Shown piece after piece: positions 1-9,080 of a stretch of 64,000 bases of DNA. A program made the position numbers and the translations under genes. Under the pieces are notes generated by a model. That model was not told the origin of the DNA, searched no databases, and saw only the letters and a program-made list of their open reading frames with translations. The first letter of the stretch is position 1. Every line of letters starts with the position of its first letter. Where the stretch lies: assembly GCA_964576925.1 (NCBI GenBank), contig CAZNWJ010000011.1, positions 1 to 64,000 of the forward strand, given 5' to 3'. This DNA is from JADJGC01 sp964576925. GTDB taxonomy: Bacteria; Zixibacteria; MSB-5A5; CAIYYT01.

Positions 1-1064
1 TGCTCAAGCAATTGCCGCTGGCCGGACAGCGTATCGGCCAGGGCCGCTTTCTCCATCACGAGCTGTTCGAGCTTTGCGTTGATGCCGCTGATGTCGCGAC
101 GGTCGCTATCGTCGGTCTGGGCGGCGGCGCGGATGCGCTCGTCATTGACGGAGATCTCGGTCTCGAGACGGTAGCAAGCGGCGGAGACCTCTTCGACCTG
201 CGCCCGCAGCTGCCGAAGTTGCTCGCCCAATTCGAGAGACTGCGCGGCGTACTCCTCGCGCGCCAGGTCCCATTTGTCGATCTCACCGCTCAATTCAGCC
301 AGCTTGATCTGACTGAGACGCTTCTCGTCGCGCACCTGGACCAGCTGTGTGTCGAGGCGGCGGTACTTTTCTTTCAACAACACCTGGCCGACAGTGCGGA
401 TGCGATCCTCGAGCGTCTTATAGCGCTCGGCGCGTTTCATCTGACGGCCAAGACCGCTAACCTGGGAGGAGACTTCCGCGAGGATGTCGAGCAAACGAAG
501 CAGGTCCTGTTCGGTGGCTTCGAGTTTGCGCAAGGCTGCGCGTTTGCGCTGCTTGTACTTGGTGATGCCCGCGGCTTCCTCGAAGAGCATGCGCCGCTGG
601 TCAGCCTTGTCGGAGAGGATGGCTTCGACCATGTCGAGCTCGATCGCGGAATAGGCGTGCGCACCCATGCCGGTGTCGGCGAATAACTCGGTGATGTCCT
701 TGAGGCGACAGACGACATTATTAAGCAGGTACTCGGATTCACCGGAGCGATAGAGTCGCCGCGTGATCGTGATATTATTGTATTCGGTGGGCAGCACGCC
801 GCGATTGTTGACGATGTGGAGCGCAACTTCGGCCATGCCGATCGGCTTCATTTCGCGCGTGCCGGCAAAGATCACGTCTTCCATTTTGCCGCCGCGCAGA
901 ATCGAAATGCGCTGCTCGCCGAGCACCCAGCGGATAGCATCAAGAACGTTGGTCTTGCCGCAGCCGTTGGGACCAACGACACCGGTAATGCCGCTGGCGA
1001 ATTCGACGGAGGTCTTCAGGGGGAATGACTTGAATCCGAGTATCTCTAATCCCGATAAATACAA
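1..1064 (-). CDS. smc: Chromosome segregation protein SMC, N-terminal part (truncated by window edge)
   Basis: SMC is the ATPase of the condensin-like complex that organises and segregates the chromosome. The visible 354 residues begin YLSGLEILGFKSFPLK, the classic SMC N-terminus. They carry the Walker A motif GPNGCGKTN, followed by LDAIRWVLGEQ, and then the start of the long coiled coil. The rest lies beyond position 1. I chose a TTG start at 1064 because no ATG precedes the conserved N-terminus and AGGAG sits six bases upstream. It lies 20 bases after the GT9-like gene and is probably the last gene of the dtd-maf-rodZ operon. ABC ATPases such as RecF and RecN share the Walker A, but the GLEILGFKSF start is SMC-type. 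Confidence 0.95.
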   Translation of the reverse strand, partial: MYLSGLEILGFKSFPLKTSVEFASGITGVVGPNGCGKTNVLDAIRWVLGEQRISILRGGKMEDVIFAGTREMKPIGMAEVALHIVNNRGVLPTEYNNITITRRLYRSGESEYLLNNVVCRLKDITELFADTGMGAHAYSAIELDMVEAILSDKADQRRMLFEEAAGITKYKQRKRAALRKLEATEQDLLRLLDILAEVSSQVSGLGRQMKRAERYKTLEDRIRTVGQVLLKEKYRRLDTQLVQVRDEKRLSQIKLAELSGEIDKWDLAREEYAAQSLELGEQLRQLRAQVEEVSAACYRLETEISVNDERIRAAAQTDDSDRRDISGINAKLEQLVMEKAALADTLSGQRQLLE

Positions 1065-1084
1065 TTGTTGCTCCTGCTTCCCGT

Positions 1085-1654
1085 TTAAGTTGTCCCTTGG
1101 ATATCCGGCAATACCGAGCTGATTTGGATTGAACTCAACATATCGATCATACTGCGATAGACTTTGAGTTCGTCATGCTGAAAACTCGACCGGATTTCGA
1201 AATTATGAATTGGCGGGCCCCAGACGCCGGCGAGACCGACGCGCAACATCGCGCTTGAGTGGATCGCCACGAGCGCATTGAAGACGTTGCGCTTGGTTTC
1301 AAAATCGATAAAGACCGAGGCGTCAAATTCCTCGATCTTCTTGAAGAAGTCATTCTTGGGCAGCCCGATAAGATTGGCAGCGTAGAGATCGGGCGAGATC
1401 GTATGGATACCGGTCTTGCGCGCGATCTCGGTGCAGCCGTTCGGGACGGCGATCATCATGTCACTGCTCGGAAAGATGATTGTCAATTCGCTGATCATCC
1501 GCAGCAGGACGCTGTTGGTCTGAATGCCGAACGGCAGCGTGACCACGATACGCTTGCTGCCGCGCATGGACGAAGGGAACTCGTAGGCCGTCATACGCAG
1601 TTGACGACCTTTCAGCCCGACATAGAGGTGCTGCAATTTCTCCCGAAGTTTCAT
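1085..1654 (-). CDS. GT9 (heptosyltransferase)-like N-terminal domain protein
   Basis: This 189-residue protein has no confident assignment. Its layout resembles the N-terminal Rossmann-like half of ADP-heptose:LPS heptosyltransferases (GT9): a beta strand RIVVTLPFG, a helix, a strand with MMIAVPNG, then FDASVFIDFETKRN, which matches the 'D-hhIDh-s' strand of GT9, and a segment resembling 'h-R-h-G'. The C-terminal nucleotide-sugar-binding half is absent, so it may be catalytically dead or bind a partner. The ATG overlaps the stop of the RodZ-like gene by four bases (ATGA), which indicates translational coupling. The GT9 relation is inference from the secondary-structure pattern. The reality of the gene is secure from its operon position. 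Confidence 0.7.
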   Translation of the reverse strand: MKLREKLQHLYVGLKGRQLRMTAYEFPSSMRGSKRIVVTLPFGIQTNSVLLRMISELTIIFPSSDMMIAVPNGCTEIARKTGIHTISPDLYAANLIGLPKNDFFKKIEEFDASVFIDFETKRNVFNALVAIHSSAMLRVGLAGVWGPPIHNFEIRSSFQHDELKVYRSMIDMLSSIQISSVLPDIQGTT

Positions 1655-2499
1655 GGCACAAGCCTCGCGGTATCGACAAGGTCCAGGTAGTTGTCGCGCG
1701 TGATGGTAAAGGTTTTCACGCTGCCGTCATCAGGTGTTACCAGCGCGAGCGGCCTGGCGTTGCACCAAACTTCGACCATGTTGGCGCGTCCGAACTTGCA
1801 GGCAATGCTGTCCTGCATCGCAAACCAGAGCGTATCCGGGGCTTTCAAGATTTCCGAGAAGGTGCTGTCGCCATCGATACTGACTTCGATCCAGCATTCG
1901 CCTTTGCCGATCATCAGCAGGTTTAGCATCGCCGGTTCGGTCGCCACTTGAACGGTGTCGAGCGGCAACGAATCGGGGATTATCGATTCCTGCGCGGAGG
2001 GCGAAATCCCGGTCGGCGCAGAATCTTCAGTCTTCATGAAATTATCCCGATAGTATTTGAGCCCGTAGAGTCCGAGGAAAATCGCGATGATACCAAGCAG
2101 GAAATAGAGCACCGGGCGCCCGCTCTTACGGCGCGGAGTTTCCGGCAGCGGCGCTTGCACGGGAGTTGCGACCACCGGCGCCTTGACGGGCGGCTTGGTG
2201 GGCTCAGATTGTTTGGGATCGTCTTCCACAACGGCACTCGGCTCGTGCTCGGGCAGACGCAGCAGAAGTTCGTCGAGCGACACACCGAGATAATCGGAAT
2301 AAGCCTTGAGGAACAGCTCTTTGTAAATCTTGTCGGGGAGATCCTGGTCGCGGCCTTCTTCGAGCGCCCCCAGGTACTTTGAGTGTATCTTGATGTGCGC
2401 AGCGACGTCTTCGAGCGATAATTCCTTTGATTCGCGCTTGCGGCGAAGATACTCACCAACGGTTTTGATGTTTTCGTCTGAGCCGAATTCAAAAGTCAC
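1651..2499 (-). CDS. RodZ-like helix-turn-helix membrane protein
   Basis: The 282-residue protein has a Cro/CI-type HTH at about residues 12-75 (VGEYLRRKRESKELSLEDVA...YLGALEEGR), a proline-rich linker, one membrane helix near residues 130-150 (VLYFLLGIIAIFLGLYGL), and an extracytoplasmic C-terminal beta domain of the DUF4115 type. This is the RodZ architecture; RodZ links MreB to the cell-wall elongation machinery. The start is GTG at 2499, overlapping the maf stop (GTGA), with GAGAGG eight bases upstream. Co-transcription with maf, a division-linked gene, fits a role in cell shape. No mreB is in the window. Confidence 0.85.
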   Translation of the reverse strand: MTFEFGSDENIKTVGEYLRRKRESKELSLEDVAAHIKIHSKYLGALEEGRDQDLPDKIYKELFLKAYSDYLGVSLDELLLRLPEHEPSAVVEDDPKQSEPTKPPVKAPVVATPVQAPLPETPRRKSGRPVLYFLLGIIAIFLGLYGLKYYRDNFMKTEDSAPTGISPSAQESIIPDSLPLDTVQVATEPAMLNLLMIGKGECWIEVSIDGDSTFSEILKAPDTLWFAMQDSIACKFGRANMVEVWCNARPLALVTPDDGSVKTFTITRDNYLDLVDTARLVP

Positions 2500-3134
2500 G
2501 AGCGCAACCCTCTCACCATCTTGATAAAGAGCTTGAGCGGAAACCCAATAACATTGAGCAGGCTTCCCGTCAAGTCCTCGACCAACAATTCGCCCATCCC
2601 CTGAATTCCGTAGGCGCCGGCCTTGTCCATCGGCTCACCGGAGTCGACGTAGGCAGCTATCGCCGATTCGTCCAGAGAATAGAACTTCACCCAGCTCACT
2701 TCCCCGTCAACGATCGTGCGACCGTTTTTATCACGCACGGCCAGAGCCGTCAGCACGTAGTGGCGGTGTCCAGCCAACCGACTTAAGATGCGGATGGCGT
2801 CGGCGCGGTCAACGGGCTTGCCGAGGATATGATTGTCCAGCACAACGATAGTGTCTGCGGCTACGGTAAGTGTTCCGCCGTGGGGAATCACTTCCAGCTT
2901 TCTCAGTGCCAGATCCAATGCGTATTGCCTCGGCTCCGTCCCTTCCGGCACGTCTTCATCAACCTCCGGCACGTCGACATCAAAATTGACACCGGCAAGG
3001 CGCAGAATCTCGCGGCGACGAGGCGAGCTGGAGGCCAGAGTAATCCGTTCGTCTCCGAGCAACGAGCGCAGTTCTTCGCTGTCGCGCGCGTCGATTGAAA
3101 GCTCAAAGCGTTTGCTGATGGTCATATTCGTCAT
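2496..3134 (-). CDS. maf: Maf-family nucleotide pyrophosphatase
   Basis: Maf proteins hydrolyse non-canonical or methylated nucleoside triphosphates and influence septum formation. The family signature is complete: LASSSPRRREILRLAG near residue 32, the catalytic AADTIVV, a GKP motif, and SGEPMDKAGAYGIQG. The last resembles the dTTP/UTP pyrophosphatase branch (YhdE type). The N-terminus carries about 30 residues ahead of the usual start. The ATG at 3134 overlaps the dtd stop by four bases, which supports it, although a second in-frame ATG lies at 3125. Length after the conserved start is normal, about 180 residues. Confidence 0.93.
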   Translation of the reverse strand: MTNMTISKRFELSIDARDSEELRSLLGDERITLASSSPRRREILRLAGVNFDVDVPEVDEDVPEGTEPRQYALDLALRKLEVIPHGGTLTVAADTIVVLDNHILGKPVDRADAIRILSRLAGHRHYVLTALAVRDKNGRTIVDGEVSWVKFYSLDESAIAAYVDSGEPMDKAGAYGIQGMGELLVEDLTGSLLNVIGFPLKLFIKMVRGLRS

Positions 3135-3583
3135 GATCGCTTCTCTTCAGAGTTGAGAATGATCGTCACGGGTCCTGCGTTACAGAGTGATACATCCATA
3201 GCTGCACCGAAAATCCCGGACTCGACAGCGACACCTGCTGAGCGAACGGCAGACTTGAAGTGTTCGAACAACGTCGCGGCCCTGGTCGGCTCCATTGCTT
3301 CGGTGAATGCCGGTCGACGGCCTTTGCGCGTGTCGGCATACAGCGTAAACTGACTCACTGCGAGGAGTGCGCCACCCACATTAAGCAGTGACAAATTCAT
3401 CTTGCCCTCAGCATCTTCAAAGATACGAAGATTGACACAGCGTTCAGCTAACATCTCCGCGTCGCGTTCAGAATCTCCGTGGGTTGCTCCGACTAAGACC
3501 ATGAGGCCATTGTCGATAGCTCCGACGACTTCATTTTCTACTTCCACGCGCGCCCACTTCACCCGCTGAATTACAAGTCGCAT
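3131..3583 (-). CDS. dtd: D-aminoacyl-tRNA deacylase
   Basis: DTD removes D-amino acids and glycine mischarged on tRNA. The 150-residue protein starts MRLVIQRVKWARVEVE, as the family does, and contains the two signature motifs: SQFTLYAD and the cross-subunit NAGPVT near the C-terminus. The open frame extends 26 codons further upstream, but the family N-terminus and a GAAAGG seven bases before the ATG at 3583 decide this start. It is the first gene of the operon, and a promoter-like sequence lies 22 bases upstream. Confidence 0.95.
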   Translation of the reverse strand: MRLVIQRVKWARVEVENEVVGAIDNGLMVLVGATHGDSERDAEMLAERCVNLRIFEDAEGKMNLSLLNVGGALLAVSQFTLYADTRKGRRPAFTEAMEPTRAATLFEHFKSAVRSAGVAVESGIFGAAMDVSLCNAGPVTIILNSEEKRS

Positions 3584-3604
3584 CCACAGGCCTTTCAGGC
3601 GGTT

Positions 3605-3633
3605 TAGATAGCCCTGATTGTATTCAATGTCAA
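3605..3633 (-). promoter_or_regulatory. Putative sigma-70-type promoter of the dtd operon
   Basis: On the minus strand a perfect -35 TTGACA (3633-3628) is followed after 17 bases by TATCTA (3610-3605), 22 bases before the dtd start codon. The -10 matches the consensus in only half its positions, so the call rests mainly on the -35, the spacing and the position ahead of a five-gene operon. Confidence 0.4.
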
Positions 3634-3893
3634 CTAAAACTGTGCCTGAACTAGGCGACAATACCGTACCATAATGTTATACTTTACTACAATGCTGTAA
3701 CGCGCTTACTGCGTAGTGGTTATCCTCCGCATTGAGAACGCCAGTTCACACTCTTGCGCTGAGTAAGAAGGTGCACCGGAGATTTTCAATCAAACGCGCG
3801 AAATCAAGAACTGCAGCAACGAGTATGATGGCGCACACTGATAGCGACTATAGCGACGCGAATTCGGATTCAGGCAAGACCGCGTAAACGAGA

Positions 3894-3920
3894 GAGGCTC
3901 CATCAATACGATGGAGCCTC
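3894..3920 (-). terminator. Hairpin terminator after the TPR lipoprotein gene
   Basis: A perfect 11-bp inverted repeat, GAGGCTCCATC / GATGGAGCCTC, with a 5-base loop lies 20 bases after the stop of the TPR gene. The U-tract on the minus strand is weak, so termination efficiency is uncertain. Confidence 0.6.
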
Positions 3921-3940
3921 GATGAGATTTGATCGATTGA

Positions 3941-5605
3941 TTAGAGGCCGGATAGTTGCAACTCAACGTCGGCCTGAGCCCAGGCGCGCTCGAACTCTAA
4001 TTGAACATGCACAGCGTCGGCATCCTTGCCCTGGCGCTGGAGAGATTGCCAGAGACCGTAAAGCGCACGACCGGAGCGCGGGTGCACGATCAACTCGGCA
4101 CGAAATTCCTTTTCGGCGTCGGCCGGTCGATCATGGCGAAGCAGCATAGCGCCGAGAGCTTCGCGAGCATTGAAATACCAGCCCTCAGGCTCGTCATAAC
4201 GCAACGAGTCCTGCGCGCCAACGGCAGCACGGAGGAGCTTCTCTGCCTCTTGCGCGTTGCCTTCGGCCTCAGCGATCGCTCCACCAAGCATGTTCTCCAG
4301 GATCGGAATGGCATTTCGCGCATCGTTATTCATACTCATGTAGCAGCCTTCCGGAAAGGTCGCCGTGAGCTTCTTGACTTCCGCCAACGCAGACTTTGCT
4401 TTCTTGACATCTCCCTTTGCCGCATAGGCCATGCCGTGCGCGAATTGGTGGATGGTCTTGGTGAGAACGTAACCGTGGTCCTGCAACTTGGTCTTTAGGA
4501 TTTCGTCCCACTTGTTGAAGACGAGCAACACTAAGTAGCGAGTCGGCACGAGGACGCCAACCATCGGATCGACATTGGCAAACGGCGTGATATGCTGCTC
4601 GAGCAAGTCAACAGCCTGCATCGATTCTTCGTAGCGTCCGGCAATCGCGGCGGAAACCGCGAGGAAATGAATGTTGTGGGGGTAATACATCATCCCGTAG
4701 AAACCGACACCGCCTTCGTTGACATACATGCTGTCGGCGTGTACGGCGTGACGATTGGCGACTACCGCCCCCATGTAGTCCCCGGAGCGGATGTAAGCGT
4801 GCGCTGGCATATGCACCAGGTGTCCGGCAGCTGGCACGAGTCTCTCCAGTTTGTAAGCGGACAGCAGTCCGCGATTGGGATCGCGCGAGGCCTCAACGGC
4901 ATGGATGTAGTAGTGGTTGGCCCCGGGATGATCGGGATTGCGTTCCAGCACAGTTTCAAGAGCCGCGACGATATCAAGAGTGCCCTCAGCAGGAGAGCCG
5001 TCGGCATTCCATAACTGCCACGGCTTGAGGTTCATCATGCTTTCAGCATAAATCGTCAGTGCATCCATATCATCCGGATACTTGCTGCTTAAGGCTCTCA
5101 TGGCGTCGCGATAGGCCATTTCGTTGCGCATGTAGTCGGCCTTGACGTCGGCGGAGTATCGCTTCATCATGGCATCGATGTAGTCGCACTCAGCCGGCGA
5201 GGCGAACGAGCGCAGGCTGTCGGCTTTGCGGATCGCCGCGAACGCGCCCTTGGCTTGCAGCGAGTCGATCGGACGGTTGTAGTTGGTCCCCAGCGCGTAG
5301 GCGATGCCCCAATGCGCCATCGCGAGTTTGGGGTCAAGCTCGGCTGCCTTGCGGAACGAGCGAATCGCTTCGTCGTGATTGAAGGCGAAGCACATCGTCA
5401 GCCCCTGGTCGAAATAGGCCTGGGCTTCGGCGTTCTTGGTGCTGACCGGGTGATGATGGTTGCCGCGTCCCTCCATGAGACTGGTCGGCAACGATTCAAG
5501 ATAAAGTTTGTTCTTGCCGCAGTAAGGGCAGGCGGACAAAGCCGCCGTGAGCGCGATGACAAGTGCGGTCGTCAGAAGTGCCGTGTGCGTAGTTCTTTTC
5601 AACAT
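3941..5605 (-). CDS. TPR-repeat lipoprotein
   Basis: The 554-residue protein starts with a lipoprotein signal peptide whose lipobox LSAC places the acylated cysteine at residue 26, followed by PYCGK. Tetratricopeptide repeats follow from about residue 60 (AEAQAYFDQGLTMCFAFNHD, then DEAIRSFRKAAELDP), and a second group occurs at the C-terminus. The protein should be membrane-anchored and facing the periplasm or outside, serving as a scaffold; its partner is unknown. The ATG at 5605 is preceded by AGGAGGGA, so an upstream in-frame extension is rejected. It stands alone and is transcribed away from the dockerin genes. It resembles widespread large TPR proteins of unknown function. Confidence 0.85.
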   Translation of the reverse strand: MLKRTTHTALLTTALVIALTAALSACPYCGKNKLYLESLPTSLMEGRGNHHHPVSTKNAEAQAYFDQGLTMCFAFNHDEAIRSFRKAAELDPKLAMAHWGIAYALGTNYNRPIDSLQAKGAFAAIRKADSLRSFASPAECDYIDAMMKRYSADVKADYMRNEMAYRDAMRALSSKYPDDMDALTIYAESMMNLKPWQLWNADGSPAEGTLDIVAALETVLERNPDHPGANHYYIHAVEASRDPNRGLLSAYKLERLVPAAGHLVHMPAHAYIRSGDYMGAVVANRHAVHADSMYVNEGGVGFYGMMYYPHNIHFLAVSAAIAGRYEESMQAVDLLEQHITPFANVDPMVGVLVPTRYLVLLVFNKWDEILKTKLQDHGYVLTKTIHQFAHGMAYAAKGDVKKAKSALAEVKKLTATFPEGCYMSMNNDARNAIPILENMLGGAIAEAEGNAQEAEKLLRAAVGAQDSLRYDEPEGWYFNAREALGAMLLRHDRPADAEKEFRAELIVHPRSGRALYGLWQSLQRQGKDADAVHVQLEFERAWAQADVELQLSGL

Positions 5606-5819
5606 TCCCTCCTCCTGTCGTTTGGATGTCGCCTTAGTCAAATATTGCTTTTGTGGGTCTATGATATTTCCAGGATCTGCTGCAGGCAAGTGAAAAATTC
5701 AAGCGCGCGCTTAAATCAAATGTTGCTAACATCGCTGTTCGTGCCTATTTTGAAGCGCCGTGAACAATCCTGCTCTTTGATCTCATCACCGCTCGTCGTT
5801 CAACGACGAGGAGGAAAAC

Positions 5820-7781
5820 ATGAGTAATCCACGCACCCGCCCGAGCCTGCTTCGACGTGCGCCCGTCGCCTGCTGCCTGTTGGCAATTCTAACCATCGGC
5901 AACACGGTGCTTGCGGCACAAGACACACGCGCACTCGAGGGAACGATAAGGACATCGTGTCTACGGCTGGCGGTGAGCTCCAGTTCGGAAGTTGCCGCGG
6001 ACTCTGCAGGCGCCCAGTTCAGCTACTTTGCCGATCTACCAGGTGCACCCGGCTACCTGCGCGACGGCTACCTGATTCTGGGGACTTCGGCAGAAGACCT
6101 CACTTACTCGACCATTGACGGCCCCTACCCCGGCACGCCGACCGTCGACAATCCCTTCGGCTATCTAAATGGCGATGCTGCCGGAATGGTTTTCGACTCG
6201 ACCAGTTCATCGAACGTGCGAACCGCCGCCGGCACCGGCTACAATCGTGATTCGACTTTGCAGTTTAGCATTACCTGGTATGCCGCCAAACACCCGGATT
6301 CGTGCAGTTTTCTGGTGGGGCATTTTCGCATCTATAAAGGTCCCAACGGCGCGACAGTCAACAGCCTCACGTTAGCGTACTTCGCCGACTGGGACATCCC
6401 AGCTGATGTTGCAGCAGAGAATTACGGGGGCGGCGATGCCTCCAGGTACATGGTTTACCAACGGGGATCACTGACTGGAGGCAGTAACGCCAGCCGGTAT
6501 GGAGCAATTGGCGGCATGGTTGAGTCGGCCGATGTGGTCGGGGGATTTGTCGTGCCTAATGGCGTATATATCGACCCGCTTGGCAATTGGGAGAATGATT
6601 CGCTTTGGATTCGGCTGAGCAACCTCGCGCAAAATCAGTATGATCCTGGACCTTATCCTGATCCCTTGGCTGGGTCGGGACCTGCGGCGGACTTAAGTTC
6701 GGTCATGGTGTTCCGACGGGGTGCGACCATTGCCGTCGGCGACACAATTGACATGGCAGTGGTGCTGGCTGGGCAGCATGCGGCAGGAGGGACGCTTTCA
6801 CAACTTAGGTCAGTGTTGTATGCCGGCTACCGGTTCGCGTGCGACCGAAATCTGGTGCCAGCCTCCTACGTGTGCCCAAGTTGCAAGTGCGGTGACGCTG
6901 ACAACAACGGTATCTGGACGATTTCCGACGGGGTGTACCTGATGACTTGGCTCTATGGCGGTGGTCCGGCTCCGGCGGTGTGGTGCCTTGGCGAAAGCGA
7001 CGGCTTTGACCTCATTACAAACAATGATATTCTCAAGCAAATGAATTTTGACACACCATACGCTTGCACATCTCAACCGAAGCTGGTCGGCCAAACCACT
7101 TCGCAGTTGAAGATTCTCTATAGCGACTTCTTCCCCGCAAACCAGTCATCTGCAACCATCGATATTCGACTACAGCACTCACTCCCGCAGGGTTTGTATT
7201 CTTTTGATTTGCCCTTGCGAGTGAGAGTTGACGGCCAGGATCCATTGTCGCTCTCAGCCTCCGCTGCCACAAGTAACTGGCCGCAGGGTGCAGCGTTTGT
7301 GGGCTCCAATTCCACGACATGGACTGCGTGGTGTTCAAGAATTCACAGTTTAAGCGTACCAGCCGGCAACTATCTTTTGATGCGGATCACGATCGGCATG
7401 CCGTCGAGTCCGTACAAACGAAAGATCACGCTTGAACCGGGCGGCTTCGGCCCCTACATGACCGGAGTGTTCGAGGGCCCGAACTCCCCGTGCCATTACT
7501 TGCTCTTCCTGAGCGGAATTTGTCAAGCCTGGACGCCGGAGTTTGTGCCGTTGTCATCAACGTTTGTGTGCGGCGACGCTGACGGCAGCGAGATTATCAG
7601 CATTTCCGATGCCGTATTCTTGATTGCCTACATCTTCAACGGCGGTCCTGCACCCAATCCGCTTGATGCCGGGGATGTTGACTGCAATTCCGTAGTGAAC
7701 ATTTCGGATGCTGTTGCCTTGATCAGTTACATATTTGCGGGCGGACCTGCGCCGTGTGAGGCGTGCGACTTTGGAGGTTAA
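5820..7781 (+). CDS. Secreted protein with two dockerin-like regions and an internal beta-sandwich
   Basis: The 653-residue protein has a signal peptide (about residues 1-33, ending VLAAQ). A module of about 320 residues is shared with the next two genes (for example DWDIPAD, NASRYGA and WENDSLW). A first dockerin-like unit, CGDADNNGIWTISDGVYLM, has a degenerate second half (GESDGFDLITNNDIL). An unassigned beta-rich segment follows, and the C-terminus has two intact repeats (CGDADGSEIISISDAVFLIA and DVDCNSVVNISDAVALISY). Dockerins bind calcium and mediate protein docking. GAGGAGG precedes the ATG. The stop is followed after three bases by the next start, so the genes form an operon. The function of the shared N-terminal module is not recognised. 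Confidence 0.85.
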   Translation: MSNPRTRPSLLRRAPVACCLLAILTIGNTVLAAQDTRALEGTIRTSCLRLAVSSSSEVAADSAGAQFSYFADLPGAPGYLRDGYLILGTSAEDLTYSTIDGPYPGTPTVDNPFGYLNGDAAGMVFDSTSSSNVRTAAGTGYNRDSTLQFSITWYAAKHPDSCSFLVGHFRIYKGPNGATVNSLTLAYFADWDIPADVAAENYGGGDASRYMVYQRGSLTGGSNASRYGAIGGMVESADVVGGFVVPNGVYIDPLGNWENDSLWIRLSNLAQNQYDPGPYPDPLAGSGPAADLSSVMVFRRGATIAVGDTIDMAVVLAGQHAAGGTLSQLRSVLYAGYRFACDRNLVPASYVCPSCKCGDADNNGIWTISDGVYLMTWLYGGGPAPAVWCLGESDGFDLITNNDILKQMNFDTPYACTSQPKLVGQTTSQLKILYSDFFPANQSSATIDIRLQHSLPQGLYSFDLPLRVRVDGQDPLSLSASAATSNWPQGAAFVGSNSTTWTAWCSRIHSLSVPAGNYLLMRITIGMPSSPYKRKITLEPGGFGPYMTGVFEGPNSPCHYLLFLSGICQAWTPEFVPLSSTFVCGDADGSEIISISDAVFLIAYIFNGGPAPNPLDAGDVDCNSVVNISDAVALISYIFAGGPAPCEACDFGG

Positions 7782-7784
7782 GCA

Positions 7785-9044
7785 ATGAAAGTCCTATTGC
7801 TCTGTACACTGATAGTCGTAGCAACGCTTGCCACCGGCGCGCAGGCGGAACGAGTCGCCTTAATAAAGGCGGATGCCGATACTACGTTTCTGCCGCCCGA
7901 CTCTGAGATACGCACTTCCTGTTTGCGTGTCTCGGTGGCGCCACACTCGCTGATCGGCACCGGCCCGCATTATTGGGAGTACTTTGCGGACGGCCCCTCT
8001 GCCCCAGATTACATCTATGAGGGCTATCTCATTCTTGGTAACTCAGCCGAGAATCTAAGTTACATGGGAAGCAGCAGTCGAGTTCACCCAGCTCCGACTC
8101 CCAGTAACCCCTTCGGTTTTCTCCAGCGGGATGAGCAAGTCGTGATGAGCGTCGACTCAACTTCGGCCTGGAACCAACGAGTCGCAACCGGTTCAGGGTT
8201 TAACCGTGATTCAACGCTTCAATTCTACGTCAGTTGGTATGCCTCCAAGATACCCGACTCGTGCAATTTCCTGTTTGGGGCTTTCAAGATTTTCAAGGGG
8301 CCGAATGGCGGCACGGTTTCGGGCTTGACGGTGGCATACTTTGTGGATTGGGACATTCCTGCAGATACCGGTAGCGACAATTACTGCGGAGTAGACTATC
8401 CAAAATCAATGCTCTACCAGCGCGGATCGCCGACGGGCAGCGCCAGCAACAATGCTTCTCGTTACGGCGCGGTAAGCGGAGTCTGTGAACTCGGCAGGAT
8501 CGTCGGAGGATTTGTTCTGGAGTCGCCGACCTACATCTATCCAGACGGCGCCTTGGAAAACGACTCGATCTGGAATCGCATGAGCATGCTGCAGCAGGAT
8601 CAGTATCAATTCCCTGCGGCTTTCGGCGATCCGGTGATGGGCGCTGGACCGGCCGAGGACCTGTGCATGGTGTCGGTATTGGCACGAAATCAGACCATCG
8701 ACAGCAATGACACGCTTCACTGCGGTGTAATACTGGCCTCCCAGCCTTTGGGCGGCACACTTGCCGGACTGAAGACTGCGATCACTCAGGGCGTCAAATT
8801 CGGTCAATCCCGCAACCTGGTTCCCGGCGCCTTTGCGGAGTGCAAGTGCGGCGATTGTGACAATAATGGCGTCTGGACTATTTCCGACGCAGTCTGCTTC
8901 ATTCGGTTCTTGTTCTGGGGCGATCCGGCTCCTTCTCCTGCATGCCTCGGGGATGCAGATGGGAACAAGATCCTAACAATTTCAGATGCAGTCTATTTGA
9001 TCACCTACATTTTTGGTAATGGGCCAATGCCATCGGGCTGCTGA
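7785..9044 (+). CDS. Secreted dockerin-repeat protein, tandem copy A
   Basis: The 419-residue protein has a signal peptide (MKVLLLCTLIVVATLATGAQA), the same N-terminal module as the upstream gene, and two C-terminal dockerin repeats (CGDCDNNGVWTISDAVCFI; DADGNKILTISDAVYLITYI). The RBS GGAGG lies inside the last codons of the upstream gene. It is the first copy of a 1,374-bp tandem duplication; bases 7884-8155 are identical to the second copy while flanks differ. The protein is probably exported and docked to a partner by its repeats. The partner and the ligand of the N-terminal module are unknown. Confidence 0.85.
   Translation: MKVLLLCTLIVVATLATGAQAERVALIKADADTTFLPPDSEIRTSCLRVSVAPHSLIGTGPHYWEYFADGPSAPDYIYEGYLILGNSAENLSYMGSSSRVHPAPTPSNPFGFLQRDEQVVMSVDSTSAWNQRVATGSGFNRDSTLQFYVSWYASKIPDSCNFLFGAFKIFKGPNGGTVSGLTVAYFVDWDIPADTGSDNYCGVDYPKSMLYQRGSPTGSASNNASRYGAVSGVCELGRIVGGFVLESPTYIYPDGALENDSIWNRMSMLQQDQYQFPAAFGDPVMGAGPAEDLCMVSVLARNQTIDSNDTLHCGVILASQPLGGTLAGLKTAITQGVKFGQSRNLVPGAFAECKCGDCDNNGVWTISDAVCFIRFLFWGDPAPSPACLGDADGNKILTISDAVYLITYIFGNGPMPSGC
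7884..8155 (+). repeat. 272-bp identical tract, copy A
   Basis: These bases match 9258-9529 without a single difference by direct reading. The bordering bases at 7883 and 8156 are the first mismatches, and the surrounding coding sequence is clearly diverged. The copies lie 1,374 bases apart. The pattern suggests gene conversion. Confidence 0.9.
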
Positions 9045-9080
9045 TCTACGAATGTCTCGATTTCTTATGAAGAAACTCCG

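Larger units (their letters stand above)
3584..3940. other. Intergenic region between dtd and the TPR lipoprotein gene
   Basis: These 357 bases hold no convincing coding sequence. They contain the putative dtd promoter (3605-3633) and the terminator-like hairpin of the downstream TPR gene (3894-3920). The middle part (3661-3890) shows no recognised RNA motif or repeat. Confidence 0.6.

Noticed and set aside
12..686. 224-residue plus-strand open frame
   Set aside because: It lies antisense to the smc gene, which has a complete Walker A and SMC N-terminus.
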